NCBI GenBank assembly: GCA_903845295.1
Contig: CAIMWV010000001.1
Location: 1 to 45,270, forward strand
Source: Candidatus Staskawiczbacteria bacterium
GTDB lineage: Bacteria > Patescibacteriota > Minisyncoccia > Minisyncoccales > Staskawiczbacteraceae
Reading direction: 5' to 3'
DNA length: 45,270 nt
Shown piece after piece: positions 16,971-26,355 of the stretch. How positions within the stretch are numbered: position 1 is the first letter of the stretch; every line of letters starts with the position of its first letter. A program made the translations under genes and the position numbers. Under the pieces are notes generated by a model. It had not been told where the DNA came from. It ran no database searches and saw only the letters and a program-made list of their open reading frames with translations.

Positions 16971-18572
16971 ATGAGTGCGAAAATCGCGAGGGCGCTATTG
17001 AGCGTCTCCAATAAGGCCTGCATCGTCGAGTTTGCCCAGGCGCTTGTAGCGATGGGCATAGAGTTGCTTTCCACAGGCGGAACAGCCAGTTCTTTGCGCG
17101 CCGCCGGAGTCAATGTCAGGGATGTCAGTGAACTGACAGGCTTTCCGGAAATCATGGATGGCCGCGTCAAAACGCTGCATCCCAAGGTTCACGGAGGGCT
17201 GTTGAAGAGGCGCGGTAATCTAAAGCACGAAGCCGAGGCAACTACCAATGGAATCGGAGAGATTGATCTGCTCGTGGTCAACCTCTATCCTTTCGAAGAG
17301 ACAGTGGTTAAGCCAGGCTGTACATTCGCCGATGCAATCGAGCAGATTGATATCGGCGGCCCGGCCATGCTGCGTTCTGCCGCAAAGAACTCGGAATTCG
17401 TGACCGTTGTCTGTGATCCGGGCGACTACGCCAGTGTACTGGTGGAATTGCGAGCCAATAGCGGCAACACCCTGCTCGCAACGCGAATGGAGCTCGCGGC
17501 CAAGGTCTTTGCTATGACCAGCCGCTATGACGCGGCCATCTGCAGGTATTTGGAGGTTGAGGGCCAAGCAGGCCCGCCGGCCACCTTCGCCCTGCACGCG
17601 ACCCTGAAACAGGCCCTTCGCTATGGCGAAAATTCGCATCAGAAAGACACTGCGCTGTATGCGTTGCCTTCCGACGAACCATGTGCGGCCAATGGTCGCA
17701 AAGCCTCGGGCAAGGAGATGGGCTACAACAATCTGATGGATATGGATGCCGCGTTCGAAGTTGTCAAGGAATTCCCGCGACCTGCGGCCTGTATCGTCAA
17801 ACACCGCAATCCTTGCGGTGTAGCAGTTGCGGATAGCTTACTTGCGGCCTATCAGGCGGCTTATGCTGGTGATCCGGTTTCGGCCTTCGGTGGAGTACTT
17901 GGATTGAATGGCATATTGGACGAAAGGATCGCTGAGGCGATGCTGGCAGTGAAGGGCTTCAAGCTCGACGCAATTGTCGTACTCGCGATTGTTCCTGGCG
18001 CCCTGGAAATACTGACAACGAAAAAGAAATGGGGCAAGGAAGTCATCGTGGTCGAGACTGGTGGGCCTACCGGTGCAGATGGCATCCTCAGCCTCGGAAA
18101 GCGAGCTATATGGCGCGACGCTCGCACAATTCCGGGCGGCGTGCTGACGCAGTCCTGCGATAGGCTGACGCAAGAGGAGGAGTTCGCCAACCTGAAGACC
18201 GTGACGAAGCGCGAGCCGACTGCAGAGGAAATCGAGGCACTGAAGTTTGCCTGGGTTGTCTGCAAGCACGTCAAGTCTAACGCTATCGTGTTGGGCAGAG
18301 GAAACACGATTGTGGGAGTTGGCGCGGGGCAGATGTCTCGCGTGGACTCGGTTGAAATCTCCATTAAGAAGGCAGGTGATCGGGCCAGGGGCGCGGTGTT
18401 GGCCAGCGATGCCTTCTTCCCATTCCCGGACGGACCTGAAGCTGCGGCAAGGGCTGGTGTGACAGCCATAATCCAGCCCGGCGGCAGTCAGAAGGACAGC
18501 GAAACGATTGCCGTGTGCGACAAATACGGCATCGCCATGGCCTTCACCGGGATCAGGCACTTCAGGCACTAA
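16971..18572 (+). CDS. purH: Bifunctional AICAR transformylase/IMP cyclohydrolase, GC-rich
   Basis: KTLHPKVHGGLLKRR, ALRYGENSHQ, CIVKHRNPCGVAVADSL, GIRHFRH; SD ggagggagg; start refined to ATG 16971. Confidence 0.95.
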   Translation: MSAKIARALLSVSNKACIVEFAQALVAMGIELLSTGGTASSLRAAGVNVRDVSELTGFPEIMDGRVKTLHPKVHGGLLKRRGNLKHEAEATTNGIGEIDLLVVNLYPFEETVVKPGCTFADAIEQIDIGGPAMLRSAAKNSEFVTVVCDPGDYASVLVELRANSGNTLLATRMELAAKVFAMTSRYDAAICRYLEVEGQAGPPATFALHATLKQALRYGENSHQKDTALYALPSDEPCAANGRKASGKEMGYNNLMDMDAAFEVVKEFPRPAACIVKHRNPCGVAVADSLLAAYQAAYAGDPVSAFGGVLGLNGILDERIAEAMLAVKGFKLDAIVVLAIVPGALEILTTKKKWGKEVIVVETGGPTGADGILSLGKRAIWRDARTIPGGVLTQSCDRLTQEEEFANLKTVTKREPTAEEIEALKFAWVVCKHVKSNAIVLGRGNTIVGVGAGQMSRVDSVEISIKKAGDRARGAVLASDAFFPFPDGPEAAARAGVTAIIQPGGSQKDSETIAVCDKYGIAMAFTGIRHFRH

Positions 18573-18622
18573 CAAAGCTCTTTCAATATAAAACAAAGGT
18601 ATCCTTAGAAGGATAGTCAGTC

Positions 18623-18655
18623 GCCGGGGTAGCGTACAGCTTCCCGGCTTTTTTT
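18623..18655 (+). terminator. Intrinsic terminator after purH
   Basis: gccggg-gtagcgtacagctt-cccggc-ttttttt. Confidence 0.8.
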
Positions 18656-18658
18656 ATC

Positions 18659-18743
18659 TTGCTTATTTTTTCACAATTGGTAATATCTAATCAGCACCTG
18701 AAAAATTTAATTCCGAACAGTTCGGATTTTTTCCGGTGGTGCT
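18659..18743 (+). promoter_or_regulatory. Promoter and structured, attenuator-like leader of the purM-like gene
   Basis: TTGCTT - N16 - TAATAT (18681-18686); nested stem agcacc/ggtgct 18693-18698/18738-18743 enclosing tccgaa-cag-ttcgga-tttttt. Confidence 0.65.
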
Positions 18744-18758
18744 AAGTGGAGGTGGGTC

Positions 18759-19919
18759 ATGAATAGCGCGAATGGCGTTGTAGAAACTAAGTACACCCAA
18801 GATGGAGTAAACGTGGTTGAAGGAGACACATTCAGCCGCTTTGCCGGTAATCTCTGCCGAACAACTTACGGAAACTCTCGGTACGTTGAGGTGCGGGATT
18901 TTTCCCGCGGCCATTTCCGGGGTCCCCGAGGTTTCCGGCTGAAGGGAATACCCGAAGACTGTTGGCTGGACGCCACTCCTGATGGCGATGGGACCAAGGT
19001 AGTGCTGGTTGACGCCGCCGGCGACTATGACAACGCGGCTTATGGCTGGATTGCGATGGTATGCGGAGACATCACACGCTGGGGCGGAATTCCGCTGGTC
19101 TTGGTTAACAACCTGGATACGGAAACCATCGGCAAACGCGGCCAGCCGGTCAACGATGCGTTCCGTGCCATGATGGTTAGTGTTCAGCGGATCGCAAATG
19201 AGCAACAGCTCATCATGTTCAAAGGTGAAACCGCAGAACTTCCGGGCTGTGTAACTTCGCCAAACACAATGGCTCTCGCAAAGTATCTCTGGTCAGGGGT
19301 CGCCATCGGCGCTTATAACCCCAGAACCATCATCACCGGCGATCAGATTCAAGAAGGCATGGTGGTCATGGCTCTGCGCGAACTGGGCCTGCGCAATAAC
19401 GGCATCAGTTCGGCGCGTAAGGCCATTGTTATGGCATTCGGGTCGCTCTCTTGTCCTGAGGCCAAGGAGGCTGTCAAAAAGGCGGCAACGCATGCCGTTC
19501 TCTACGACAAATTCCTGGCAACCGCCAATGGTTGGTTTGCTGAAGACTTCAATCCGCTTGTCCCGATGTATCTAATCGTGCATGTGACGGGCGGGGCCAT
19601 CAAGTCGAAGTTTGCCGAGGATATTCTCTTCCCGAGAGGACTTTCGGCGCATCTCGACAATCTGTGGGAACCGCCGGAGATTATGCAGCAGTGCGCTAAA
19701 TGGCGCGGCATGAGCGATGAGGAATGCTACGAAACCTGGCATGGCGGACAAGGGGCGCTTGCGGTGATCGACGCCGCTTACGAGCTGAAGTTCGTCAATT
19801 TGGCGAGAATCTTCGGTGTCGAAGCAAGATGCGCCGGCAAGATCACCAAAGAAGACCGGCCTACCATGGTAATTGAATCCAAATTCACCGGGAAGACCAT
19901 TCCATGGTTTGCGAAGTGA
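18759..19919 (+). CDS. purM: PurM-like AIR synthase (divergent), GC-rich
   Basis: DGTKVVLVDAAG...MVCGDITRWGGIPLVLVNNLD...GETAELPGC...GLRNNGISSARK...VHVTGGA; SD ggaggtggg. Confidence 0.75.
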   Translation: MNSANGVVETKYTQDGVNVVEGDTFSRFAGNLCRTTYGNSRYVEVRDFSRGHFRGPRGFRLKGIPEDCWLDATPDGDGTKVVLVDAAGDYDNAAYGWIAMVCGDITRWGGIPLVLVNNLDTETIGKRGQPVNDAFRAMMVSVQRIANEQQLIMFKGETAELPGCVTSPNTMALAKYLWSGVAIGAYNPRTIITGDQIQEGMVVMALRELGLRNNGISSARKAIVMAFGSLSCPEAKEAVKKAATHAVLYDKFLATANGWFAEDFNPLVPMYLIVHVTGGAIKSKFAEDILFPRGLSAHLDNLWEPPEIMQQCAKWRGMSDEECYETWHGGQGALAVIDAAYELKFVNLARIFGVEARCAGKITKEDRPTMVIESKFTGKTIPWFAK

Positions 19920-19972
19920 AAGCTTCCTTTGTGGAGTGATCCGCGCAAGCAACATTTTTCAGAAAACCACAG

Positions 19973-20006
19973 GCCCGACGATTGCAGTTTCGTTGGGCTC
20001 TTTTTT
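19973..20006 (+). terminator. Intrinsic terminator after the purM-like gene
   Basis: gcccgacga-ttgcagtt-tcgttgggc-tctttttt. Confidence 0.85.
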
Positions 20007-20053
20007 ACATTTTTGCCTATTGCATATATTTTTTGAAATGATAAAATACTAAT

Positions 20054-20722
20054 ATGTTAAAAGAACTTATCGACCAGTTTTATTTGGAGAACCAGAAAAA
20101 TAAGGATCAGACAAAATTTTATATTACAGATGCAGGCAAATGTCCGCGGTCTGTTTTTTTTAAATTTAAAAATGCGCCCCGCGAGCCTATGGATGCCAGG
20201 ATTTTGCGTATATTCGAGCGCGGAGAAAATATCCACAGATCCATTTTTAATATTTTATACCGATTGAGATTAGGCGTTGTCACAGAAATTCCAATTCCTT
20301 CGCAGGAAATAATCTCCGGCAGGGCAGACGCTATTTTATGTGTTGGAAATGAAAACTATGTATTGGATATAAAAAGCATAAACAGCATGATTTTCAGGAA
20401 TATGTCGGCTCCCAAAGAGGAAAATGTCTATCAAATACAGCTTTACCTGCATTTTTTTAATATTAAAAAAGGAATCCTTCTTTATATAGATAAAGACCAG
20501 CAGGAAATGAAGGAATTCTTTATTGACTACGACGAAGCCCTTTGCAAATCACTCATGGACAAGTTTAATGCTCTGAAAGACCAGGTAGAAAAAAATATTT
20601 TGCCGGCGCGATTGGCCGATTACCCGCGCAATTGGCAGTGCAACTATTGTCCATTCAAAGATGTCTGTAAAATGGAAAATGGAGAGGAATATAAAAAGCA
20701 GACAGAACCTCAAAAACCATAA
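20054..20722 (+). CDS. PD-(D/E)XK nuclease family protein (Cas4/RecB-like, four-Cys cluster)
   Basis: ITDAGKCPRS...ISGRADAILCVGNENYVLDIKSIN (D-x(n)-DIK)...YQIQLYLHFF...CNYCPFKDVC. Confidence 0.75.
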   Translation: MLKELIDQFYLENQKNKDQTKFYITDAGKCPRSVFFKFKNAPREPMDARILRIFERGENIHRSIFNILYRLRLGVVTEIPIPSQEIISGRADAILCVGNENYVLDIKSINSMIFRNMSAPKEENVYQIQLYLHFFNIKKGILLYIDKDQQEMKEFFIDYDEALCKSLMDKFNALKDQVEKNILPARLADYPRNWQCNYCPFKDVCKMENGEEYKKQTEPQKP

Positions 20723-20725
20723 AAA

Positions 20726-20765
20726 CAAAAAGCCGCTTGTCCTGAAAGGAACCCAGCGGCTTTTT
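20726..20765. terminator. Bidirectional intrinsic terminator between convergent genes
   Basis: aaaaagccgct...agcggcttttt between 20054 (+) and 21921 (-). Confidence 0.85.
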
Positions 20766-20772
20766 GTTTTTA

Positions 20773-21921
20773 TTACGGAGTTATTTTTTCTGATGACATC
20801 AATATTTTGTTTGTCAGAATATAAAGTTTGCCGTCTTGTTGGTTAAAAAATATTTGAGGATTTTCAATATCGATTTCTTTGCCCGGGGATATAACTATTG
20901 TCTGAGGTAAAATTTCTGAATTAATATTTCCGCGGTAATCAGTTTCAGAAATTGCGATTTTGTTTCCGGCAGCGAAAATAATGTAGTTATTATTGAGCCA
21001 CAAACAGTCGGTAATCTTTCCAGATGATTTGTATAAAATATTTTTTTGGGGAGCCGCAGTTGAAATTAGTGAAACGTAAATATTATTATCGTTATAAAAG
21101 ATTATACTTGCGCCATCCGGAGAAATTTTCGCGTCTTTGACGGGAGCATCAAAATTATCTAGGTTATTTGTTTTTGTATTTAAAAACAGGAGATTGCTGT
21201 TGTTATTAATGAAGATATTGCTGTTATTGTTTATTATTTTATAAGAGCCGGTTTTGACTATTTTTATCGGAGTTAAAATAAGTTTTATTGGGCTAGCGGT
21301 TAAATTTGCCAAGTCAGATTTGTAAAGAAACCCGTCAGTGCCTATCCATATGATATTATTGTTTTGCAAAGCAAATGCAAGTATTTTTTTTAAGACAGGG
21401 GTTGATTTCTGGACAGCGGGTAACCCAGAGTTTTCCGGGGCATCGGAGTAATACAGATTGTTATTTTTTATAATAAATTTTTCTTGCTTATTGAAGGGGG
21501 AAGGTAAACCTTGGGTCGTTTTACCTGTCTGTGTAGTCAAGTCTGTGAGGACTTCAAACTGCATATTTTTTTTGATCAAAAGCACATTTTCCAACTTCGT
21601 AACCTGGTTTTTCTGTACAGGTATGGTTTTCAAGTAATCATAATAACCGCTTTTTTCGACTAAAACAGTATGGTCTTTGGGCAGCAAGCTTTGCACAAAA
21701 ATTGAATTTGAAAACATGCCAGGTTTTTCTGTAATTTTAGAGTCAACAATGATCTCTCCGGCTGCAGGGTATGTTCTCACATAAATGCCTCCAGTTGATG
21801 TAATTTCCATCTTTTCAAAATCAAACCTGTATCCCATGGAATAAAGCACTAAAATCGGGGCTATAACAAAAAAGCAGGCCACGCAAACAAGCAGTATTAT
21901 TAAGCGGGTTTTTTTTCTCAT
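20773..21921 (-). CDS. PEGA-domain membrane-anchored protein; the only supported minus-strand CDS
   Basis: N-terminal TM LIILLVCVACFFVIAPILVLYSMGYRFDFEKMEITSTGGIYVRTYPAAGEIIVDSKITEKPGMFSNSIFVQSLLPKDHTVLVEKSGYYDYLKTIPV. Confidence 0.7.
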   Translation of the reverse strand: MRKKTRLIILLVCVACFFVIAPILVLYSMGYRFDFEKMEITSTGGIYVRTYPAAGEIIVDSKITEKPGMFSNSIFVQSLLPKDHTVLVEKSGYYDYLKTIPVQKNQVTKLENVLLIKKNMQFEVLTDLTTQTGKTTQGLPSPFNKQEKFIIKNNNLYYSDAPENSGLPAVQKSTPVLKKILAFALQNNNIIWIGTDGFLYKSDLANLTASPIKLILTPIKIVKTGSYKIINNNSNIFINNNSNLLFLNTKTNNLDNFDAPVKDAKISPDGASIIFYNDNNIYVSLISTAAPQKNILYKSSGKITDCLWLNNNYIIFAAGNKIAISETDYRGNINSEILPQTIVISPGKEIDIENPQIFFNQQDGKLYILTNKILMSSEKITP

Positions 21922-22028
21922 AATTATAGCTATATTATCATAAAACAGTTGTTTTTTCCATATTTTTGCAGCTTTTCAAAAGTAAATTTTTATTGTAAAA
22001 TTAAACATTAGCCAGCGTGTCTATAATT

Positions 22029-22850
22029 ATGAAAGTTTTTTCAGCAACGTATCCGGACGTTATAAAATTTGATAAAAAGCCCAACGAGGACTTTTATTTA
22101 GTTTCCAAAAAGCTTCCTATTTTTGTAGTGGCTGACGGAGTAACCCGCTCGCATTTTGAAGATGGCAGGTACGCCCACTACAGCGGAGCCAGGAAGGCGG
22201 CAGAAATCTTTTGTAAAAGTGCATTGAGTTATTTAGAAGAAAGATTTAATCCTGAAAAAATAAAAGAAGCTTTTGATTTCGCCAACCAAAAAATAAAAGA
22301 TCTGAATATAGAAGCCGGCATAAATAAAAAATTAAATTACATAGAATATGATTGGTTAGATACAGTCGGAGTTGCCGGAATGATTTCAGGGGGTAATCTT
22401 TATTACGGATATGTCGGTGACTGCGGATTGATTATTTTTGATAAAAACAACAAGAAAAAATTCCAGACTGAAGACATGGTTTCTCCGGCGGTAAAAAAAT
22501 TTATAGAAAGTTATAAAAATTGGAAAAACTTTGCATCAAATCAAAAAAGGCTGATTATACACAAAGAATTGCGGAATAATACTGACAAAAAAGGATATGG
22601 CACATTCAGCGGGGAAAACGGAGTAAAAAATTATTATAATATTGGCTCTGAAAAACTTGAAGAAGGGGACTTAGTTGTTTTTTATTCTGACGGTTTTTTA
22701 GAATATATAGGAGACAAGCATTTTATCGATATATTGAGGAAGGGCGACAGGAAAGAACTAAATAAGGCCATGTTCTGGAAGGTTATAAAAAATCCGATAA
22801 AATGCGGCCATGACCGCACATTTATCGCAATAAATTTTGATAAAAAATAA
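22029..22850 (+). CDS. PP2C-family Ser/Thr phosphatase-like protein
   Basis: NEDFYLVSKKLPIFVVADGVTRSH...DTVGVAGMISGGNLYYGYVGDCGLIIF...GDLVVFYSDGFLEYI. Confidence 0.75.
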   Translation: MKVFSATYPDVIKFDKKPNEDFYLVSKKLPIFVVADGVTRSHFEDGRYAHYSGARKAAEIFCKSALSYLEERFNPEKIKEAFDFANQKIKDLNIEAGINKKLNYIEYDWLDTVGVAGMISGGNLYYGYVGDCGLIIFDKNNKKKFQTEDMVSPAVKKFIESYKNWKNFASNQKRLIIHKELRNNTDKKGYGTFSGENGVKNYYNIGSEKLEEGDLVVFYSDGFLEYIGDKHFIDILRKGDRKELNKAMFWKVIKNPIKCGHDRTFIAINFDKK

Positions 22851-22914
22851 CGTAAAAATAGGGTATTGATAATTTTGAGATTATCAATTAATATACAGTA
22901 TTATATACGATATT

Positions 22915-24174
22915 ATGTCTGATAAATTTATTATCAATGGTGGGAAGCCATTGGAAGGAGAAATCGAAGTAAGAGGTTCAAAAAATGCAGCCGGTCCTGC
23001 CCTGATCGCTTGTTTGCTTACGCAGGAAGAATGCATTGTTGATAATGTGCCTTGTATTGAAGATATTTTGAATATTCTGGATATAATGAAGAGTATGGGC
23101 ATTAAGGTTGAAAAGACGGGCGAGGAAACATTTAAAATAAAGGCAGAAAAAGTTGAGGCAGATAAAATGGATTTTGAAAAAATCTCAAAAACCAGAATTT
23201 CCGTATTATTTCTTGGAGCCCTTTTATCCAGAGTTAAAAATTTTAAAATGCCGCCGCCCGGGGGAGACAGGATAGGGCTTCGTCCGATTTCCGTCCAGTT
23301 GAATGCTTTAGAAAAATTAGGAGCAAAAATTGAAAAACGAGACAATGTTTATGAAGTCAGCCGTGAAAAACTTACAGGGAAAGAGATCGTTTTAGAGGAA
23401 TTTTCCGTAACAGCTACTGAGGCTATAATGCTGGCAGCTGTTTTGGCGGAAGGGAAAACTGTTATAAAAGGAGCTGCTGCAGAACCGCAGATCCAGGATT
23501 TAGGCCAGATGCTTTTGAAAATGGGGGCTAAAATAGAAGGATTCGGAACCCATGTTATTAAAATTGAAGGAGTTGAAAAATTGCATGGATGCACTCATTC
23601 GGTAATCCCGGACCCGATAGAGGCGGGAACTTTTATAATTATCGGAGCCTTGACTCCGGGAAAGGTAAAAGTAACGGGCGTTAATTTGTCGCATTTAGAT
23701 TTGTTTTTGGCAAAACTTGAAGAGATGGGGGTTAATATAGAAAAAGGAGAAGATTATGTTTCAGTATCCCATTCGCCGAATTTGAATTCAGTAAAAGTGC
23801 AGGCGCTTCCGTATCCGGGATTCCCGACAGATTTATTGCCGATAATAATCCCTCTTTTAATTATGGCCCAGGGGAAAAGTTTGGTGCACGATCCTTTATA
23901 TGAAAACAGGTTTAATTATATCCAGGAGTTGAAAAAGATGGGGGCGGATATTGAAATGGTTGATCCTCACAGAACTTTTGTTTTCGGCCCGACAAAACTT
24001 TCTGGCGCGAATATTGATTCCTGGGATATAAGAGCAGGAGCCTGTTTAGTAATCGCGGCTTTGCTGGCAGAAGGGAAAACAACCATTGAAAACGTCTTTC
24101 AAATCGACAGAGGATATGAGAAGATAGAAGAGCGCTTACAAAAGATTGGCGCAGATATAAAAAGAATAAAGTAA
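22915..24174 (+). CDS. murA: UDP-N-acetylglucosamine 1-carboxyvinyltransferase, Asp at the catalytic Cys position
   Basis: FIINGGKPLEGEIEVRGSKNAAGPALIA...PPPGGDRIGLRPISVQLNALEKLGAKIE; GEL-type repeats, 419 aa. Confidence 0.93.
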   Translation: MSDKFIINGGKPLEGEIEVRGSKNAAGPALIACLLTQEECIVDNVPCIEDILNILDIMKSMGIKVEKTGEETFKIKAEKVEADKMDFEKISKTRISVLFLGALLSRVKNFKMPPPGGDRIGLRPISVQLNALEKLGAKIEKRDNVYEVSREKLTGKEIVLEEFSVTATEAIMLAAVLAEGKTVIKGAAAEPQIQDLGQMLLKMGAKIEGFGTHVIKIEGVEKLHGCTHSVIPDPIEAGTFIIIGALTPGKVKVTGVNLSHLDLFLAKLEEMGVNIEKGEDYVSVSHSPNLNSVKVQALPYPGFPTDLLPIIIPLLIMAQGKSLVHDPLYENRFNYIQELKKMGADIEMVDPHRTFVFGPTKLSGANIDSWDIRAGACLVIAALLAEGKTTIENVFQIDRGYEKIEERLQKIGADIKRIK

Positions 24175-24347
24175 GAGAGCCACAGCGATACTTACCCCAG
24201 AGACAGTTTTTGTCTTAGACAAGAACTGAACTCTCGTCGCCCTCTATGCTAATTGTTTGGACAGGTAAAAAATAAAATTATAAAATAAATTTTGGTTATT
24301 CTGCCCCTTTGTGACAGCTTAGAGGGCGGGGTGCTCACTTCGTTCGC

Positions 24348-25355
24348 ATGTTTAATAATAAAATTGCCATTGATTTAGGAACCTGTAATTCTCTTGTCTA
24401 TGTCCAGGGCAAGGGAGTTGTTTTATATGAGCCCTCTGTTGTGGCGATTTCTTTAACTGATAATAAAATTTTAGCGGTGGGCGAGGGTGCAAAAGAAATG
24501 ATCGGTAGAACCCCTGCGGATATAAAAGTTTACAGGCCACTTAAAGACGGAGTAATCGCAGACTACAGGGTAACGCAGGCAATGCTCCGTTATTTTATAA
24601 ATAAAACATCTGGCAGATTTAAAATGTTTAAGCCGGAATTAGTTATTTCTGTCCCCGCTGGGATTACCAGTACAGAAAGAAGGGCTGTAATTGAAGCGGC
24701 GTTAGCCGCCGGAGCAAAATCAGCCTACGTTGCTAAAGAGCCGATTTTAGCCGCTATCGGTGCAGGCATTCCTATTAACTCATGTTCGGGACACATGATA
24801 GTTGATATAGGCGGAGGTACTTCTGAAGTAGCAGTAATTTCTCTGGGAGGAATTGTGACGTGGCACTCTGTAAGGATTGCCGGAGATAAGATAGATGTGG
24901 CGATAGGCGAATATATAAAGAAAAAATATAATTTGGCCGTCGGAACCCAGTCAGCCGAGGAAATAAAAATAAAAATAGGCACGGCACTTCCGCAAAAAGA
25001 GTTGAGGTTTTTAGAGATACAGGGTAGGGATTTGATTTTGGGATTGCCGAGAAATATTAAAGTATCTAACAACGAAATTTGCGAAGCGATATCAGATGTT
25101 TTGGCCGAAATTGTGCAAGCTGTAAAGCACGTGCTGGCGGAAACTCCGCCGGAACTTTCTGCTGATATAATGAATAAGGGAATTATTATGGCTGGCGGCG
25201 GATCATTATTGCCGAAAATAAATGAATTGGTTGCCCAAAGTACGGGCGTTCCGTGTTTTGTGGCAGAAGAGCCGCTTTTCTGCGTTGTAAAGGGAACCGG
25301 AACAGTGCTTGAGAATTTAGAAGAATACAAAAAAGTTGTGATGAGCAAAAAATAG
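24348..25355 (+). CDS. mreB: MreB/MreB-like actin homologue (copy 1)
   Basis: IAIDLGTCNSLVYVQGKGVVLYEPSVVAI...VDIGGGTSEVAVISLGGIV. Confidence 0.95.
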   Translation: MFNNKIAIDLGTCNSLVYVQGKGVVLYEPSVVAISLTDNKILAVGEGAKEMIGRTPADIKVYRPLKDGVIADYRVTQAMLRYFINKTSGRFKMFKPELVISVPAGITSTERRAVIEAALAAGAKSAYVAKEPILAAIGAGIPINSCSGHMIVDIGGGTSEVAVISLGGIVTWHSVRIAGDKIDVAIGEYIKKKYNLAVGTQSAEEIKIKIGTALPQKELRFLEIQGRDLILGLPRNIKVSNNEICEAISDVLAEIVQAVKHVLAETPPELSADIMNKGIIMAGGGSLLPKINELVAQSTGVPCFVAEEPLFCVVKGTGTVLENLEEYKKVVMSKK

Positions 25356-25445
25356 AAATTACCTGCGGCAATTTATATAATTACGTCGCTCGGTCGGAAT
25401 GAAAATAAATTTTCACTCCTCCCTCGCTAGTAATTATAAAAAATA

Positions 25446-26348
25446 GTGATAATCGGACATGAAAAGCAATGGGATTTTCTGAAAAATAAATTTGAGCTGA
25501 ATCAACTTTCTCATGCGTATTTGTTTACAGGAGCCAAAGAGATTGGGAAGAAAACATTTGCCGTAGAATTTGTAAAATATATAAACTGTTTGAATAGATT
25601 GAATCAACCCGCCACTACCAGTTCGCCTGCGGGCGAATGGTGTGGGGGCAAGTGCGTAAATTGCCAAATGATAGAAAAAAACAGCTTTCCGGATCTGTTG
25701 ATTGTAAAATCTGCCAACAGCACATCATCAATCAAAAATGAAAAAGACAGCTTGGAAATTGATATCGGACAAATAAGGGCTGCTCAAAATTTTTTAAGCT
25801 ACAAGTCTTATTACGGTTCCTTTAAATCAGTGATTATAGATGATGCCGAAAGAATGAACATTGATGCTCAGGATTGTTTTTTAAAAAACTTAGAGGAGCC
25901 AAAAGGAAAAACCCTGCTCATTCTAATTTCTTCCAAACCCGATATGCTGTTGCCGACTGTAGTTTCCAGATGCCAGACATTAAAGCTTCTCCGGCCGAAA
26001 GATTTGCCGTTAAATTCCGAAAGATTAAAAAAAGACCAAGAAATTTTAAAAGACCTGATGTCGGTGATTAATTCAGACTTTTCAGAAAAATTCAAATATG
26101 TAAAATCGATTGATTTTGATCAGCAAGATCCCAATGAGATTTTAGAGGCAATGCAAAGGTATTTGAGGCATTTATTGCTTCTAGAAACAGGAGTTGAAAA
26201 AATAAAATCAGATGTTCCGGCTTTAAGAGACTGTTCAATTCAAAAAATTAAAAAGATTATAAACTTGATAGACGATGTAAATAATAGATTGCTTTTTACA
26301 AATGCCAATCCAAAGTTAGCTTTAGAAATATTATTAATGGAGTTTTAA
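25446..26348 (+). CDS. holB: DNA polymerase III delta' subunit (clamp-loader AAA protein), GTG start
   Basis: IIGHEKQWDFLKNKFELNQLSHAYLFTGAKEIGKKTFAVEF...AERMNIDAQDCFLKNLEEPKGKTLLILISSKPDMLLPTVVSRCQ. Confidence 0.85.
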   Translation: MIIGHEKQWDFLKNKFELNQLSHAYLFTGAKEIGKKTFAVEFVKYINCLNRLNQPATTSSPAGEWCGGKCVNCQMIEKNSFPDLLIVKSANSTSSIKNEKDSLEIDIGQIRAAQNFLSYKSYYGSFKSVIIDDAERMNIDAQDCFLKNLEEPKGKTLLILISSKPDMLLPTVVSRCQTLKLLRPKDLPLNSERLKKDQEILKDLMSVINSDFSEKFKYVKSIDFDQQDPNEILEAMQRYLRHLLLLETGVEKIKSDVPALRDCSIQKIKKIINLIDDVNNRLLFTNANPKLALEILLMEF

Positions 26349-26355
26349 AAATACA

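Noticed and set aside
17838-18596. Long minus-strand ORFs antisense to purH (252, 202 and 194 aa)
   Set aside because: High GC lowers stop frequency; the + strand product is an unambiguous PurH with SD and terminator, and the antisense peptides match no recognisable domain.
16866-20006. Prophage or transposon island explaining the GC-rich block
   Set aside because: No integrase, transposase, terminal inverted repeats or target-site duplication seen; only metabolic genes with individual expression signals.
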